Positions 47,853 to 56,907 of a stretch of DNA of 64,000 bases are shown piece by piece. The notes beneath the pieces were generated by a model. That model was not told where the DNA came from, did no database searches, and saw only the letters and a list, made by a program, of their open reading frames with translations. Position numbers and translations under genes: made by a program. Source of the DNA: Jiangella muralis (GTDB taxonomy: Bacteria > Actinomycetota > Actinomycetes > Jiangellales > Jiangellaceae); the NCBI RefSeq assembly GCF_001270745.1, contig NZ_KQ434758.1, forward strand, positions 124,001 to 188,000. The letters are read 5' to 3'. Every line of letters begins with the position of its first letter. The first letter of the stretch is position 1.

Positions 47853-47983
47853 TGGCCGGCCTCCGGCTGCGTCGCGTCGGCGTCGACGCCGTGGCGCCGG
47901 CCGAGCCGGTCAACGCCCGCACCGAGAAGGGCCATCACGACGAAGAAGAGCACCGTGAGGCCGATGAAGGCGACGTCTTGCAT
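47849..47983 (-). CDS. 44-aa membrane peptide upstream of kdpF
   Basis: A 44-aa ORF (MQDVAFIGLTVLFFVVMALL) with one hydrophobic helix and a charged tail ([20 protein letters not shown]). It opens the kdp operon, and its stop overlaps the kdpF start by 4 bases. AGGGG precedes the ATG. Small membrane ORFs occur at this place in other actinobacteria as I recall; the function is unknown. It could be an additional Kdp subunit or a leader peptide. Confidence 0.75.
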   Translation of the reverse strand: MQDVAFIGLTVLFFVVMALLGAGVDRLGRRHGVDADATQPEAGQ

Positions 47984-48005
47984 GGACACCCCTGGGGGAA
48001 GCTCA

Positions 48006-48024
48006 GGCCCCGCCGATCGGGGCC
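48006..48024 (-). promoter_or_regulatory. GC hairpin in the kdp leader
   Basis: GGCCCC (48006-48011) and GGGGCC (48019-48024) are exact inverse arms with a 7-base loop, about 22 bases before the ATG of the first kdp ORF. A smaller ACCTG/CAGGT hairpin lies at 48042-48057. They may influence translation or early termination. Confidence 0.35.
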
Positions 48025-48066
48025 AGCATGGGTACACAACCACCTGAAAGGGCAGGTCATCGCCTG

Positions 48067-48119
48067 CTTAGCGGCCTCTTAGCGGCTGCGGGCCGGTCTC
48101 TTCACACCCCGTTAGCGCC
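48067..48119 (-). promoter_or_regulatory. Phased direct repeats upstream of kdp (candidate KdpE sites)
   Basis: On the plus strand CTTAGCGGC occurs at 48067-48075 and 48078-48086, and GTTAGCGCC at 48111-48119. The starts are 11 and 33 bp apart, so all three face the same side of the helix. Direct repeats with one-turn spacing are how OmpR-family dimers bind. They lie 84-136 bp upstream of the first kdp ORF. The exact promoter was not resolved. Confidence 0.5.
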
Positions 48120-48124
48120 GCGAC

Positions 48125-48251
48125 GGGGGTAGGGACAGCCCCACCGCAATGTTGATCTTGGAGATACCGCGGAACCAATCCGGCATTTCGCCCTGGAACT
48201 CCGCAGTTACTCCAAGATCAACGCTGTGGGGGTGGGGCTGTCCCCACCCCC
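48125..48251. repeat. Long interrupted inverted repeat (two-part stem-loop)
   Basis: Outer arms 48125-48145 and 48231-48251 are near-exact inverse copies (GGGGGTAGGGACAGCCCCACC and its complement with one change). Inner arms GTTGATCTTGGAG (48151-48163) and CTCCAAGATCAAC (48210-48222) are exact. The loop contains a further GCGGA/TCCGC pair. As I recall, GTTGATCTTGGAG/CTCCAAGATCAAC elements recur between genes in several actinobacterial genomes, so this looks like a REP- or MITE-like unit. It separates kdp from the divergent membrane-protein gene. Confidence 0.7.
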
Positions 48252-48272
48252 GAGAGGGGAGCAGGCTGCGCT

Positions 48273-49271
48273 GTGCCGGCGGCCCGCGACGACCAGGCTG
48301 GGATCGTGCCCTCCACCGCCCCGCCGGCCCGGTTCGCGACCGTGCTCGGCCTGGCCGCGGTGGCGTTCGTCGTCGCCCTGCACTGGGTGCTGCCGGTCAC
48401 CGACCCGCAGTCCGGCCGGGTGACGACGGCGACCGCGGCGGCCCTCGTGCTCGCGGCGCCGCTCGCGCTGTTCGCGGCCGGCATCGCGGGGTGCGGCGGG
48501 CCGGCCTCGCTCGCGCGGGCGGCGCTGCCGTTCGCCGTCGTCGCGGTGCCGCTGATCGACGGCGCGGCCCGGCTGCTGTGGCTGCCGGCCGCGCTAGCGG
48601 CGCTGACGGTGCTCCGGCCGGCGCTGGTGCGGCTGCACGCGCGCTGGCGTGGCGCCGAGCTGGCGGCGACGGCGTCGGCGGCCGTGCTGGCCGGCCTCAC
48701 CGGGTCGCCGGTGGCGGTGGTCGCGGCGGTGTGGCTGGCGGCGTACCAGACCGGGCTGCTCGTCCGGGCCGGGGCGCTGGACCGGCTGCGTCCGCGTCAC
48801 GCGCTGATGGTGGCCGCGGCGGGCGCGACGGTGGGGGCGTGCGGCCTGGTGCTGGCGGCGTTGCCGGACGCCGCGGCCGGGCCGGTCCCGTCCGCGACGG
48901 TGCTGCTCGGGTGCACCGCCGCGCAGCTGGGACTGGCGCTGGCGGCCCGGCCGCCGATCGACCGGTGGACGGCCGGCGCGCCGGTGGCCGGCGGGCTGGC
49001 CTGGCTGGCGCCGCGGCTGGTCACCGTCCACCTCTGGCAGCTGCCCGCGGTCGCGCTGGTGGCTGCCGTCGCCGTCCGCGTCGCCGGGTACGACCCGCCG
49101 GTGACGTTCGACCCGCGCTGGCGATCGGACCTGCCCTGGTGGCTGCTCTCCTGTGCCGTCGCGCTGGCCCTGGCGGTGCGCCTCATCGGCCGGGTGGGGA
49201 CAGCCCTACCTCGCACTCACCGGGTGTCCGGCTCGTCTACCCTGCAAGCACACGGAAGGCTGGAGGCATGA
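48273..49271 (+). CDS. Multi-pass membrane protein, unknown function
   Basis: A 332-aa, Ala/Leu/Val-rich protein with about eight predicted membrane helices (for example TVLGLAAVAFVVALHWVL, AAALVLAAPLALFAAGIA, LALAARPPIDRW and LLSCAVALALAVRLI). No conserved motif was recognised. The GTG start has a GAGAGGGGAG stretch upstream, somewhat far; a GTG at 48306 is an alternative. Its stop overlaps the first histidine kinase by 4 bases, so it may be an accessory sensor for that kinase. Confidence 0.65.
   Translation: MPAARDDQAGIVPSTAPPARFATVLGLAAVAFVVALHWVLPVTDPQSGRVTTATAAALVLAAPLALFAAGIAGCGGPASLARAALPFAVVAVPLIDGAARLLWLPAALAALTVLRPALVRLHARWRGAELAATASAAVLAGLTGSPVAVVAAVWLAAYQTGLLVRAGALDRLRPRHALMVAAAGATVGACGLVLAALPDAAAGPVPSATVLLGCTAAQLGLALAARPPIDRWTAGAPVAGGLAWLAPRLVTVHLWQLPAVALVAAVAVRVAGYDPPVTFDPRWRSDLPWWLLSCAVALALAVRLIGRVGTALPRTHRVSGSSTLQAHGRLEA
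49192..49210. repeat. Third copy of the GGTRGGG-ACAG-CCCYACC palindrome
   Basis: GGGTGGGGACAGCCCTACC repeats the palindrome found in both outer arms of the 48125-48251 element (GGTAGGGACAGCCCCACC and GGTGGGGCTGTCCCCACC). It lies inside the 3' end of the membrane-protein gene, 58 bp before the first histidine kinase start. Confidence 0.6.
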
Positions 49272-50566
49272 ACACGCAGATCACCGACCGGCCGCGAGCC
49301 GGCTGGCGGCAGGTCCCCCGCGACCTCGCGTACCTGCTGCCGGGGCTCCCCATCGCCATCGCCTCCTTCACCATCATGGTGACCGGATTCGCCCTGGGCG
49401 CCGGGCTGTTCGTGCTGGCGTTCCTCGGGCTGATCGTGTGGATCGCCATGCTCGGCGCCGCCCGCGGCTTCGCCGTCGCCGAGCGGGCCCGGGTGGGGCT
49501 CATGGAGGACCGCCCGGTCGGCCCGGCCTACCACCGGCCCGCCTCCGGCAAAGGCCTGGCCCGGCTGTTCAGCTACCTTCGCGACCCGCTGGCCTGGCGC
49601 GAGTGGGGCTTCGGCATCCTCATCCTGCCGATCCGCTGCTTCACCTGGAGCATGACCATCGCGTGGACGGCCGCCGCGCTGGGTGGCACCACGTACGTCC
49701 TGTGGGAGTGGTCGCTGCCACGCGACGACGCCGAGAACGAGACGCTCTCCGAGCTGATCGGCCTCGGCAGCAGCCGGTTCGCCGACGTCGCGCTGAACAC
49801 CGGCATCGGCCTGGTCTTCCTGGTCACGCTGCCGTACCTGCTGCGCGCGTTCGCGCTCACCGAGTCGTCGCTGGTCTGGGCCATGCTGACGAACGAGAAC
49901 GCGGCGCTGCGGGCCCGCGCCGACGAACTGAGCCGCAGCCGCACGGCGGTCGTGCAGGCCGAGGCCGACACCCTGCGCCGGGTCGAGCGCGACATCCACG
50001 ACGGCCCGCAGCAGCGCCTCGTCCGGCTCACCATGGATCTCGAGTCCGCCCAGCGCCGCTTCGACGACGACCCCGACGCCGCGCGGCCGCTGCTCGAGGG
50101 CGCCGTCACGCAGACCAAGGAGGCGCTGGCCGAGCTGCGCGCCGTCTCCCGCGGCATCGCCCCGCCCATCCTCACCGACCGCGGCCTGGCGGCCGCCCTC
50201 GCCGCGGCGACCGCCCGGTGCCCCGTCCCGACCACCCTCGACGTCGGCCCCGACCTCGCCGAGCGGCTGCCGTCGGCCATCGAGAACGCCGCCTACTTCG
50301 TCGTGACCGAGTCGCTGACGAACGTGGCGAAGCACTCGCAGGCGTCGCGGTGCGCGGTCTCGGTCGTCCGGGTCGACGACGTCCTGCACGTCCAGATCGC
50401 CGACGACGGCCGCGGCGGCGCGCACCTCGGCAAGGGCCACGGCCTGGCCGGTCTCGCCGACCGCCTCGCCGGTGTCGACGGCCGCCTCGACGTCGTCAGC
50501 CCGCCCGCCGGCGGCACCACCGTCAGCGCCGAGCTGCCCATCCCGGCCCCGAGCACCGCCCGATGA
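49268..50566 (+). CDS. NarL-type sensor histidine kinase 1
   Basis: A 432-aa kinase. The N-terminal half is a membrane sensor domain of the Sensor/PF13796 type (YLLPGLPIAIASFTIMVTGFALGAGLFVLAFLGLIVW, then further helices to about residue 205). HisKA_3 has H244 in RRVERDIHDGPQQRLVRLTMDLESAQ. HATPase_c reads FVVTESLTNVAKHSQAS and GRGGAHLGKGHGLAGLADRL. It overlaps its neighbours by 4 bases on both sides and is paralogous to the next gene. No response regulator lies directly beside it. Confidence 0.92.
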   Translation: MNTQITDRPRAGWRQVPRDLAYLLPGLPIAIASFTIMVTGFALGAGLFVLAFLGLIVWIAMLGAARGFAVAERARVGLMEDRPVGPAYHRPASGKGLARLFSYLRDPLAWREWGFGILILPIRCFTWSMTIAWTAAALGGTTYVLWEWSLPRDDAENETLSELIGLGSSRFADVALNTGIGLVFLVTLPYLLRAFALTESSLVWAMLTNENAALRARADELSRSRTAVVQAEADTLRRVERDIHDGPQQRLVRLTMDLESAQRRFDDDPDAARPLLEGAVTQTKEALAELRAVSRGIAPPILTDRGLAAALAAATARCPVPTTLDVGPDLAERLPSAIENAAYFVVTESLTNVAKHSQASRCAVSVVRVDDVLHVQIADDGRGGAHLGKGHGLAGLADRLAGVDGRLDVVSPPAGGTTVSAELPIPAPSTAR

Positions 50567-51774
50567 GTGACGACGCGCCCCGGCCCCGGGTGACCTGGCG
50601 GCAGATCGGCCGTGACCTCGGCTACCTGCTGCCGGGCCTGCCCATCGCCATCGCCTCGTTCACGCTGATGGTGGTCGGGTTCTTCCTCGGCATCGGGCTG
50701 ATCGTGCTGGCCTTCGTCGGCCTGATCATCCTGATGGCGATGCTGCTGACGGCGCGCGGCTTCGCCCGGGCCGAGCGGGCCCGGGTCGGCCTGATGGAGC
50801 GGCGCGAGGTCGGGCCGGTGTACTACCAGCCGGCGACCGAGCGCGGGCTGTCCCGCGTACTGGAGGTGCTGCGCGACCGGCAGTCGTGGCGCGACTGGCT
50901 CTACTGCGTGCTGATCCTGCCGGTGCGGGTGTTCACCTGGTCGGTCACGATGGTGTGGCTGGGGCTGACCATCGGGCTGTCGCCGCTGATCGCGCTGTCG
51001 TGGGTGATCGCCGGCGGCGGCGGGTTCCGCGGGCTGCCGCTGGCGCTGGCGCACATCTTGCGCGGGGTCGCCGTCCTGGAGTCGTCGCTGGCGTGGGGCC
51101 TGCTGACGAACGAGACGGCGGCGCTGCGGGCCCGCACCGAGCAGCTGAGCCGCAGCCGTCAGTCCGTCGTCGCCGCCGAGGCCGAGATGCTGCGCCGGGT
51201 CGAGCGCGACATCCACGACGGGCCGCAGCAGCGCCTCGTCCGCCTCACCATGGACCTCGAGTCCGCCCAGCGCCGCTTCGACGACGACCCGCAGGCCGCG
51301 CGGCCGCTCGTCGAGGAGGCCGTGCAGCAGACCAAGGAGGCGCTGGCCGAACTCCGTGCGGTGTCGCGCGGCATCGCCCCGCCCATCCTCACCGACCGCG
51401 GCCTGCCCGCCGCCCTGGCCGCCGCCACCGTCCGCTGTCCCGTCCCCACCACCCTCGACATCGACCTCCTCGACGGCGAGCGGCTGCCGCCGGCGATCGA
51501 GAACGCCGCCTACTTCGTGGTGACGGAGTCGCTCACCAACGTGGCCAAGCACGCCGACGCGTCCGCCTGCTCGGTCTCCGTGCTCCGCGCCGGCGACGCC
51601 CTGCACGTCCAGGTCACCGACGACGGCCGGGGCGGGGCGCACCAGGGCAAGGGCCACGGCCTCGCCGGGCTGGCGGACCGGCTGGCCGGGGTGGACGGGC
51701 GGTTCGACGTCGCCAGCCCGCCCGGCGCCGGCACGACGGTGTCGGCCGAGCTCCCCCTGCCGGTCGCCGACTGA
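50563..51774 (+). CDS. NarL-type sensor histidine kinase 2
   Basis: A 403-aa paralogue of the preceding kinase, with the same WRQIGRDLGYLLPGLPIAIASFTLMVVGF sensor start, H218 in the HisKA_3 motif RRVERDIHDGPQQR, and an HATPase domain ending VSAELPLPVAD. The sensor loop after the second helix pair is shorter than in kinase 1. The ATG overlaps the kinase 1 stop. The two arose by tandem duplication and may form hetero- or homodimers acting on one regulator. Confidence 0.92.
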   Translation: MSDDAPRPRVTWRQIGRDLGYLLPGLPIAIASFTLMVVGFFLGIGLIVLAFVGLIILMAMLLTARGFARAERARVGLMERREVGPVYYQPATERGLSRVLEVLRDRQSWRDWLYCVLILPVRVFTWSVTMVWLGLTIGLSPLIALSWVIAGGGGFRGLPLALAHILRGVAVLESSLAWGLLTNETAALRARTEQLSRSRQSVVAAEAEMLRRVERDIHDGPQQRLVRLTMDLESAQRRFDDDPQAARPLVEEAVQQTKEALAELRAVSRGIAPPILTDRGLPAALAAATVRCPVPTTLDIDLLDGERLPPAIENAAYFVVTESLTNVAKHADASACSVSVLRAGDALHVQVTDDGRGGAHQGKGHGLAGLADRLAGVDGRFDVASPPGAGTTVSAELPLPVAD

Positions 51775-51775
51775 C

Positions 51776-52912
51776 TCAGGGGGTGGCGGCGTCCGGGGTC
51801 GGATCGGGCTCGATGGCCAGGACGACGGCGGGCAGCAGGGCGTGCGGCACGTGCGGCCGCGGCGTCCGGGCGGTACGGCGCCGGTCGCGGGCCGCGGCCA
51901 GCAGCCGGACGACCACCCAGGCCGCCCCCATGAGGGCCGCCGCGAGCACCGGCGCGACCAGCACGACGGCGCGGAACAGGAAGACGACGGGCAGCGCCTC
52001 GCCGAGCCCGGCGCCGGCCAGCATGAGCGCGCCGATCAGCGCGGTCTCGGCCGAGCCGATGCCGGCCGGGGTCGGGGTGGCGGCCGACAGCGCGGTGCCG
52101 GCGAGGTACGCGGCCATGCCGACGCCGATGCTGATCTCGACACCGAAACCGACCGCGGCCAGCGCGAAGCCGGTGGCCAGGCAGGCCGCGGCGGTCAACT
52201 GGGCGCCCAGCGCGGCCAGCGCCAGCACCGGCCGGGCCCGGACGGCGGCGACGACGTCGTGCACGGTGGCCCGCAACCGCTGCAGCTTGGTCTGACGGCT
52301 CGGCGGCAGGGTCGTGACGGACGCGGTGACGGGGCGGTCGGCCCGCCTGGCGGCCCGCCGCGCCGCCAGCCGGCGGACCAGGAAGCGCACCGCGAACACC
52401 AGCACCGTCGCCACCACGATGACGGTGAGCAGCCCGCTCCAGCCCTCGCGCAGCCAGGCGACGCCGAGCAGCAGGCCGGACCCGTGCGCCAGCGCACCCG
52501 CCACCGCCCACAGCGCCACGACGCCCGCGGCCGCCGTGTTCGAGGCGCCGCCGCGATGCAATGCCGCGACGAACACCCCGGCCGCGCCGACGCCGGCCGG
52601 GACGACCCGGTTGGCGACGGTGCCGCCGATGTGCGCCGTGGCCGCGCCGGACCACGTCAGGTAGCCGGAGGCGATGGCCCGCTTGCCGGCGATGGCCGCC
52701 ATCGTCGCCATGATCCAGAACATCGCGACCAGCAGCGGGACGTACGGGTTGCGGCGCATGGACGTGATCAGGTTGGGCAGCACCGAGGGCACGATGAGGA
52801 AGCCCACGACCACCAGGATCGCGAGCACGGCCAGCAGACCGACGACCCGGCGCGTGCTGCCGAACATCGCACGCCGCCGGGTCCGTGTGGTGGTCCGTTC
52901 ATCGATCGCCAC
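51776..52912 (-). CDS. Lysylphosphatidylglycerol synthase TM-region/flippase-like membrane protein
   Basis: A 378-aa protein with about eight helices. Segments such as GGTVANRVVPAGVGAAGVFVAAL and YLAGTALSAATPTPAGIGSAETALIGALMLAG match the P-x-G-I/V-G motifs of the UPF0104/AglD (PF03706) family, which flips or modifies lipid-linked groups. The catalytic synthase domain is absent. The GTG start is preferred; an ATG at 52867 is an alternative. The gene converges on kinase 2 with one base between the stop codons. Confidence 0.82.
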   Translation of the reverse strand: MAIDERTTTRTRRRAMFGSTRRVVGLLAVLAILVVVGFLIVPSVLPNLITSMRRNPYVPLLVAMFWIMATMAAIAGKRAIASGYLTWSGAATAHIGGTVANRVVPAGVGAAGVFVAALHRGGASNTAAAGVVALWAVAGALAHGSGLLLGVAWLREGWSGLLTVIVVATVLVFAVRFLVRRLAARRAARRADRPVTASVTTLPPSRQTKLQRLRATVHDVVAAVRARPVLALAALGAQLTAAACLATGFALAAVGFGVEISIGVGMAAYLAGTALSAATPTPAGIGSAETALIGALMLAGAGLGEALPVVFLFRAVVLVAPVLAAALMGAAWVVVRLLAAARDRRRTARTPRPHVPHALLPAVVLAIEPDPTPDAATP

Positions 52913-53029
52913 GCCCCTATGGTGACCTACCGAAACGTCCACAGTCTGTAGTAGAGACGTACAAGTGACCTCGATCTGCCCTCTCACCTGCACCGTTGAC
53001 GCGGAAAATTTGTCCGCCGGAGCTCCGAG

Positions 53030-55822
53030 TCAGGCGTCGCGAGTCAGCGTGGACGCGACGGTCATGCGGCGCAGCGCGGCGACCGGGACCAGGCTGGCCA
53101 GCACCGGGACCAGGGTGCCGCCGGCCACCGTCATCGCGGCGGCCGCCAGGAGCTCGGCGCGCAGGTCACCGGCCAGTCCGGCGGCGATGGCCAGCCCGGC
53201 GACGGTGCCGCAGACGGCGCCGGTGCAGCCGATCAGCGCGGCCTCGGCCAGCACCACCCGGCGCACCCGCCCGTCGCCCCAGCCGACGGCCTGGAGAACG
53301 GCGAGCTCGGCCCGGCGGTCGCGCACGTTGAGGAACACGACGTCGGCGACCGCGATGCTGGACAGCAGGATCGTCACCAGCACCGCGACGTAGTCGATCT
53401 CGCGGGCCCGCACGGAGACCGCGTCGCCCAGCACCGACCCGACGACGGCGCCGTTGAACGCCAGCGTGATGCCGAGCAGGGCCGTCAGCGCGGCGCACCC
53501 GAGGGCCACCGCGAGCACGCCGAGCCCGGTCCGCCCGGGTGAGCGGACCACGTTGGCCACCGCCAGCGACCGCACCCCGCGCACGACCGGCGACCGCTGG
53601 CCGGGCCGCAGCCGCGACTGCTGCATCCCCGTGATTGACGGCTTCGACGCCCGCCACGCCGGCCACGCCGCGGCCACCAGCGCGACGAACACCGCCACCG
53701 GCACGGCGACAAGGGCGCGCGTCAGCGTCACCTCCAGGCCGGTGATCCAGCCGGTCGCCACCGCGACCAGCGCGCCGGCGATCCCCGCGGCGCCGCCGAC
53801 CAGCAGCACCTCGGCCAGCAGCAGCCGCAGCAGCAGCCCGCGGCTCCAGCCGATCCGGCTCAGCACCGCCAGCTCGCCCCGCCGCGACCGCGCCGACGCG
53901 GCCGACACGTTCGCGACGAACAAGGTGCTCACGGCCAGGACCAGCACGAACAGCGCCACGCTCTTGTGGTCGACGGCCTGCATGACGGCGGCGACGACGC
54001 CCTGTTGCATCCAGGTCTCGGCGACCGCCAGGCCCGGGCGGCCGTGTGCGCCGGGCGGCAGCTCGACGGTCTGCTCGGTGGCGGTGCTGCCGAGGACGAT
54101 GTCGACGTCGAGGCCGGTGGTGCGGCGGATCTGGTCGGCCACCAGCCGGACCCGTTCGCGCTCGACCGGGCTGACGCCGGTGACGCCGGCGACCTGGACC
54201 CGGATCGCGCTGATCGGCGCCTCCGGGTCGGCCAGCTCGATGCCCGACCCCGTGAACGTGTCGAGGTCGGACAGCCGCATGAACGCCGTCGGCGGGCCCA
54301 GGTGGTAGGCGGCCGGGCTGCCGGACGGGAGCAGCGTGCGGCCGCCGAGCAGCGCCGTGCTGCGTGCGTCGGCCGCGGGCAGGCCGCTGGCGCCGTCGAA
54401 CCCGGCGGCCTCGAAGTCGCTGGGCTCGAAGACGCCGACGATGCCCAGCTGCGGCAGGTCGCCGGCCTGCGAGTTCGCCGAGCCGGGGTGCGGGCGGACC
54501 TCGCGGAACCCGGTGTCGGCGGCGAGCGGCGGCGTCGGCACGTAGCCCTCGACCCGCACCGATGAGCGCCAGGCGTCCCGCGGGTTGTCGACGGTGCGCG
54601 GCTTCAGCACCCCGCCGGCGCCGACGTCGTAGGCCGTCGGCTCGGTCGTCCAGAAGCTGTCGACGAAGATGTCGACCGGGCTCTCCGTCGCCTGCCCGAT
54701 CAGCTCCTGGTAGGCGCGGTCGGCGGTGACGGTCTCGGTGGCGACCACCGGGCCGGGCGTCGCGAGCAGCCCGTCGATCTGGGCCAGCCGCAGGCCCGCG
54801 GCGAACCGTGCGGCCGCGTCATCGGGCAGCCGCCGCACCGTCACCTCGGCCTGCGCGTCGACATGCGGCTGTGCCGCCACGACGACCGGGACCGGCCGGC
54901 TGCCGGCGCCGGTGGCGGGCGCGGGGCCGGCCAGCGCCCGCAGCGACGCCGGCACGTCGTCGCCGCCGAGCGCGGCCTCCTGCGCGGGGTCGACCGCGGC
55001 GACCAGCACCGGGAACGACCACTCGAGCATGACGGTGCGCCGCTGCGGCGCCTGCAGGGTGCGGGTGACGGGGTCACCCCCGGGGCGGGTGGTCCAGCAC
55101 TTGCGGCTGCGCTCGCGCGCCGCGGCGGCCGGCGAGTCGGCGATGCCGCCGCCGAACTGGCGGTAGGGGCAGACCACCACGGTGGAGCCGTCCGGCATCG
55201 TCTCGGCCTCGCCGTACGGCTCGCCGCTCTCGTTGGGCTGGCCGAGCACCGCGACGGTGTTCGGGGTGACGTAGGAGTACGAGGCGGACGGCTGCTCGAT
55301 CCGGGTCAGCCCGCGGTCGCTGAGGTAGGCGACGTCGGCGACCAGCAGCTCACGGCCGGCGTCCGTCCGCGGCCCGACGTCGATCGCGACCTGCGTCGCC
55401 TTCATGACGTAGCCGACCATCGCCACCGGCGCCGCCACCTCGACGCCGCCGAGCGCGCGGATGGCGTCGTAGTAGGCCATCGAGATGCCGCCGAACTGGC
55501 CGGACAGCTGGTAGGGGCGGACGAGGCCGCGCTCGGCCTCGAGGTCGCTGCGGGTGCCGGGCGGACGGACGAGGATGTGGTACGGGCTCGGCGCGGCGGC
55601 GACCACGCCGCGCAGCTCCAGCCGTTCGACCTCCGACGCGCCGGTGAGCACGGTGAACACCGACGTCGCCGCGACGACGCCGAGGCCGAGCGCCAGCGCG
55701 CGGCCCCAGTGGGCGCGCAGCTGGGCCCACACCAGCGGCGCGACGCCGGCCGGGCCGTTCCCGCCGCGGCGTCGGAGTCTGCGGAGGGTCCGGCCGAGGG
55801 CTCGGTCAGCGGGCGGCGGCAC
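53030..55822 (-). CDS. Large FtsX-like ABC transporter permease
   Basis: A 930-aa permease with a first helix near residues 40-60, a very long extracytoplasmic region (about 65-610) and four helices (about 620-780), followed by a second FtsX core (about 780-930, AVLQAVGWGDGRVRRVVLAEAALIG). The motif ELAVLSRIGWSRGLLLRLLLAEVLLVGG lies at the start of the first bundle. It works with the ATPase whose stop lies 66 bp upstream. The GTG start has GGGGGG seven bases before it. The substrate is unknown; the extracytoplasmic part is larger than usual. Confidence 0.9.
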   Translation of the reverse strand: MPPPADRALGRTLRRLRRRGGNGPAGVAPLVWAQLRAHWGRALALGLGVVAATSVFTVLTGASEVERLELRGVVAAAPSPYHILVRPPGTRSDLEAERGLVRPYQLSGQFGGISMAYYDAIRALGGVEVAAPVAMVGYVMKATQVAIDVGPRTDAGRELLVADVAYLSDRGLTRIEQPSASYSYVTPNTVAVLGQPNESGEPYGEAETMPDGSTVVVCPYRQFGGGIADSPAAAARERSRKCWTTRPGGDPVTRTLQAPQRRTVMLEWSFPVLVAAVDPAQEAALGGDDVPASLRALAGPAPATGAGSRPVPVVVAAQPHVDAQAEVTVRRLPDDAAARFAAGLRLAQIDGLLATPGPVVATETVTADRAYQELIGQATESPVDIFVDSFWTTEPTAYDVGAGGVLKPRTVDNPRDAWRSSVRVEGYVPTPPLAADTGFREVRPHPGSANSQAGDLPQLGIVGVFEPSDFEAAGFDGASGLPAADARSTALLGGRTLLPSGSPAAYHLGPPTAFMRLSDLDTFTGSGIELADPEAPISAIRVQVAGVTGVSPVERERVRLVADQIRRTTGLDVDIVLGSTATEQTVELPPGAHGRPGLAVAETWMQQGVVAAVMQAVDHKSVALFVLVLAVSTLFVANVSAASARSRRGELAVLSRIGWSRGLLLRLLLAEVLLVGGAAGIAGALVAVATGWITGLEVTLTRALVAVPVAVFVALVAAAWPAWRASKPSITGMQQSRLRPGQRSPVVRGVRSLAVANVVRSPGRTGLGVLAVALGCAALTALLGITLAFNGAVVGSVLGDAVSVRAREIDYVAVLVTILLSSIAVADVVFLNVRDRRAELAVLQAVGWGDGRVRRVVLAEAALIGCTGAVCGTVAGLAIAAGLAGDLRAELLAAAAMTVAGGTLVPVLASLVPVAALRRMTVASTLTRDA

Positions 55823-55888
55823 CGGACGGCCCCCCGCGGCGCGGCAGGCGGGACGGTGAACGTGACGCCACGCGGTACCGGCGCATGC

Positions 55889-56677
55889 TCAGCCGAGACC
55901 GGTCGCCCGGCGCAGTGTCTCGTCCGGCTGCGGATCCCACAGCGCGTGGTCGGCGACGACCATGCCGTCGCGCAGGCTGATCAGCCGCGAGCACTGGGCC
56001 GCGACCGCCGCCTCGTGCGTCGCCAGGACCAGCGTCATCCCGTGGTCGGCCTGCACCTGCGCCAGCAGGTCGAGCACCTCGTCGCCGGTGCGGGAGTCCA
56101 GCGCGCCGGTGGGCTCGTCGGCCAGCAGCAGCTTCGGCCGGGCGACCAGCGCGCGGGCGATCGCCACCCGCTGCTGCTCTCCGCCGGAGAGATCGGCGAC
56201 GCGGGCGGCGGCGCGGTCGCCGAGCCCGACCGCGTCGAGCAGTTCACGGGCCCGCTCGTGCCGGTCGAAGTCGACCTGGATCGGCATCAGCGGCACCACG
56301 ACGTTGTCGAGCGCGCTCAGCTGCGGCAGCAGATGGTAGTGCTGGAAGACGAAGCCGACGCCGCGCCGGAACGCCGCCGCCGCGCGCCGCGACAACTGCT
56401 CGACCCGGGTGCCGCCGACCATGACGGTGCCGGAGTCGGGCCGGTCGATGCCGCCGATGACGTGCAGCAGTGTCGACTTGCCGGACCCCGACGGGCCGAC
56501 GACGGCGACCGTCTCGCCGGCGCGGACATCGAGCGTGACGTCGACGAGTGCGGGCACCTGCGCGCCGCCCTGGCGGTAGAAGCGGGTGACGTCGTGCAGC
56601 GAGATGGGCGCACCCGGGAACCGGTCGTGTCCGCCCGACCGGACGTCCGCAGCGTCGCTGGGACCCTGCCGTCTCAT
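55889..56677 (-). CDS. ABC transporter ATP-binding protein (MacB/LolD type)
   Basis: A 262-aa ATPase with Walker A GPSGSGKST, signature LSGGEQQRVAIARAL, Walker B LLLADEPTGALDS and H-loop ATHEAAV. The start ATG 56677 gives a 28-residue N-terminal tail; the frame is open further but has no better start. It diverges from the PadR gene with a 229-bp gap and forms an efflux or lipoprotein-type ABC system with the large permease. Confidence 0.92.
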   Translation of the reverse strand: MRRQGPSDAADVRSGGHDRFPGAPISLHDVTRFYRQGGAQVPALVDVTLDVRAGETVAVVGPSGSGKSTLLHVIGGIDRPDSGTVMVGGTRVEQLSRRAAAAFRRGVGFVFQHYHLLPQLSALDNVVVPLMPIQVDFDRHERARELLDAVGLGDRAAARVADLSGGEQQRVAIARALVARPKLLLADEPTGALDSRTGDEVLDLLAQVQADHGMTLVLATHEAAVAAQCSRLISLRDGMVVADHALWDPQPDETLRRATGLG

Positions 56678-56894
56678 CTGATCATCATGACCTTCGGCTC
56701 GGCACGACAAACGGCCAGGGCTGATTCTCTCACCACCGCGCAACCCCCACGTGTCCCGGACGGCGCCCGCCACGGCGTGTCCCGGACCGTCGAACCGGTC
56801 TCCGACCTGCTCCGAGGCGCTGCGCGGTGACATGACAGTCGCCACGACCACGGATTACGTCACGCGAATGTCGATGGAACGAGCAGTTCACCCT

Positions 56895-56907
56895 TACAGT
56901 GTGAGTG
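56895..56907 (+). promoter_or_regulatory. Probable leaderless promoter of second PadR gene
   Basis: TACAGT at 56895-56900 looks like a -10. Transcription about seven bases later would begin at or next to the GTG at 56907, the preferred PadR start, with no leader. The -35 is weak (CGATGG near 56872). No ribosome site is visible before the GTG. Confidence 0.4.

Noticed and set aside
47984-48130. Possible c-di-AMP (ydaO-type) riboswitch before kdp
   Set aside because: Such elements control potassium genes in some bacteria, but the conserved core sequences could not be recognised here; only simple hairpins and direct repeats were found.
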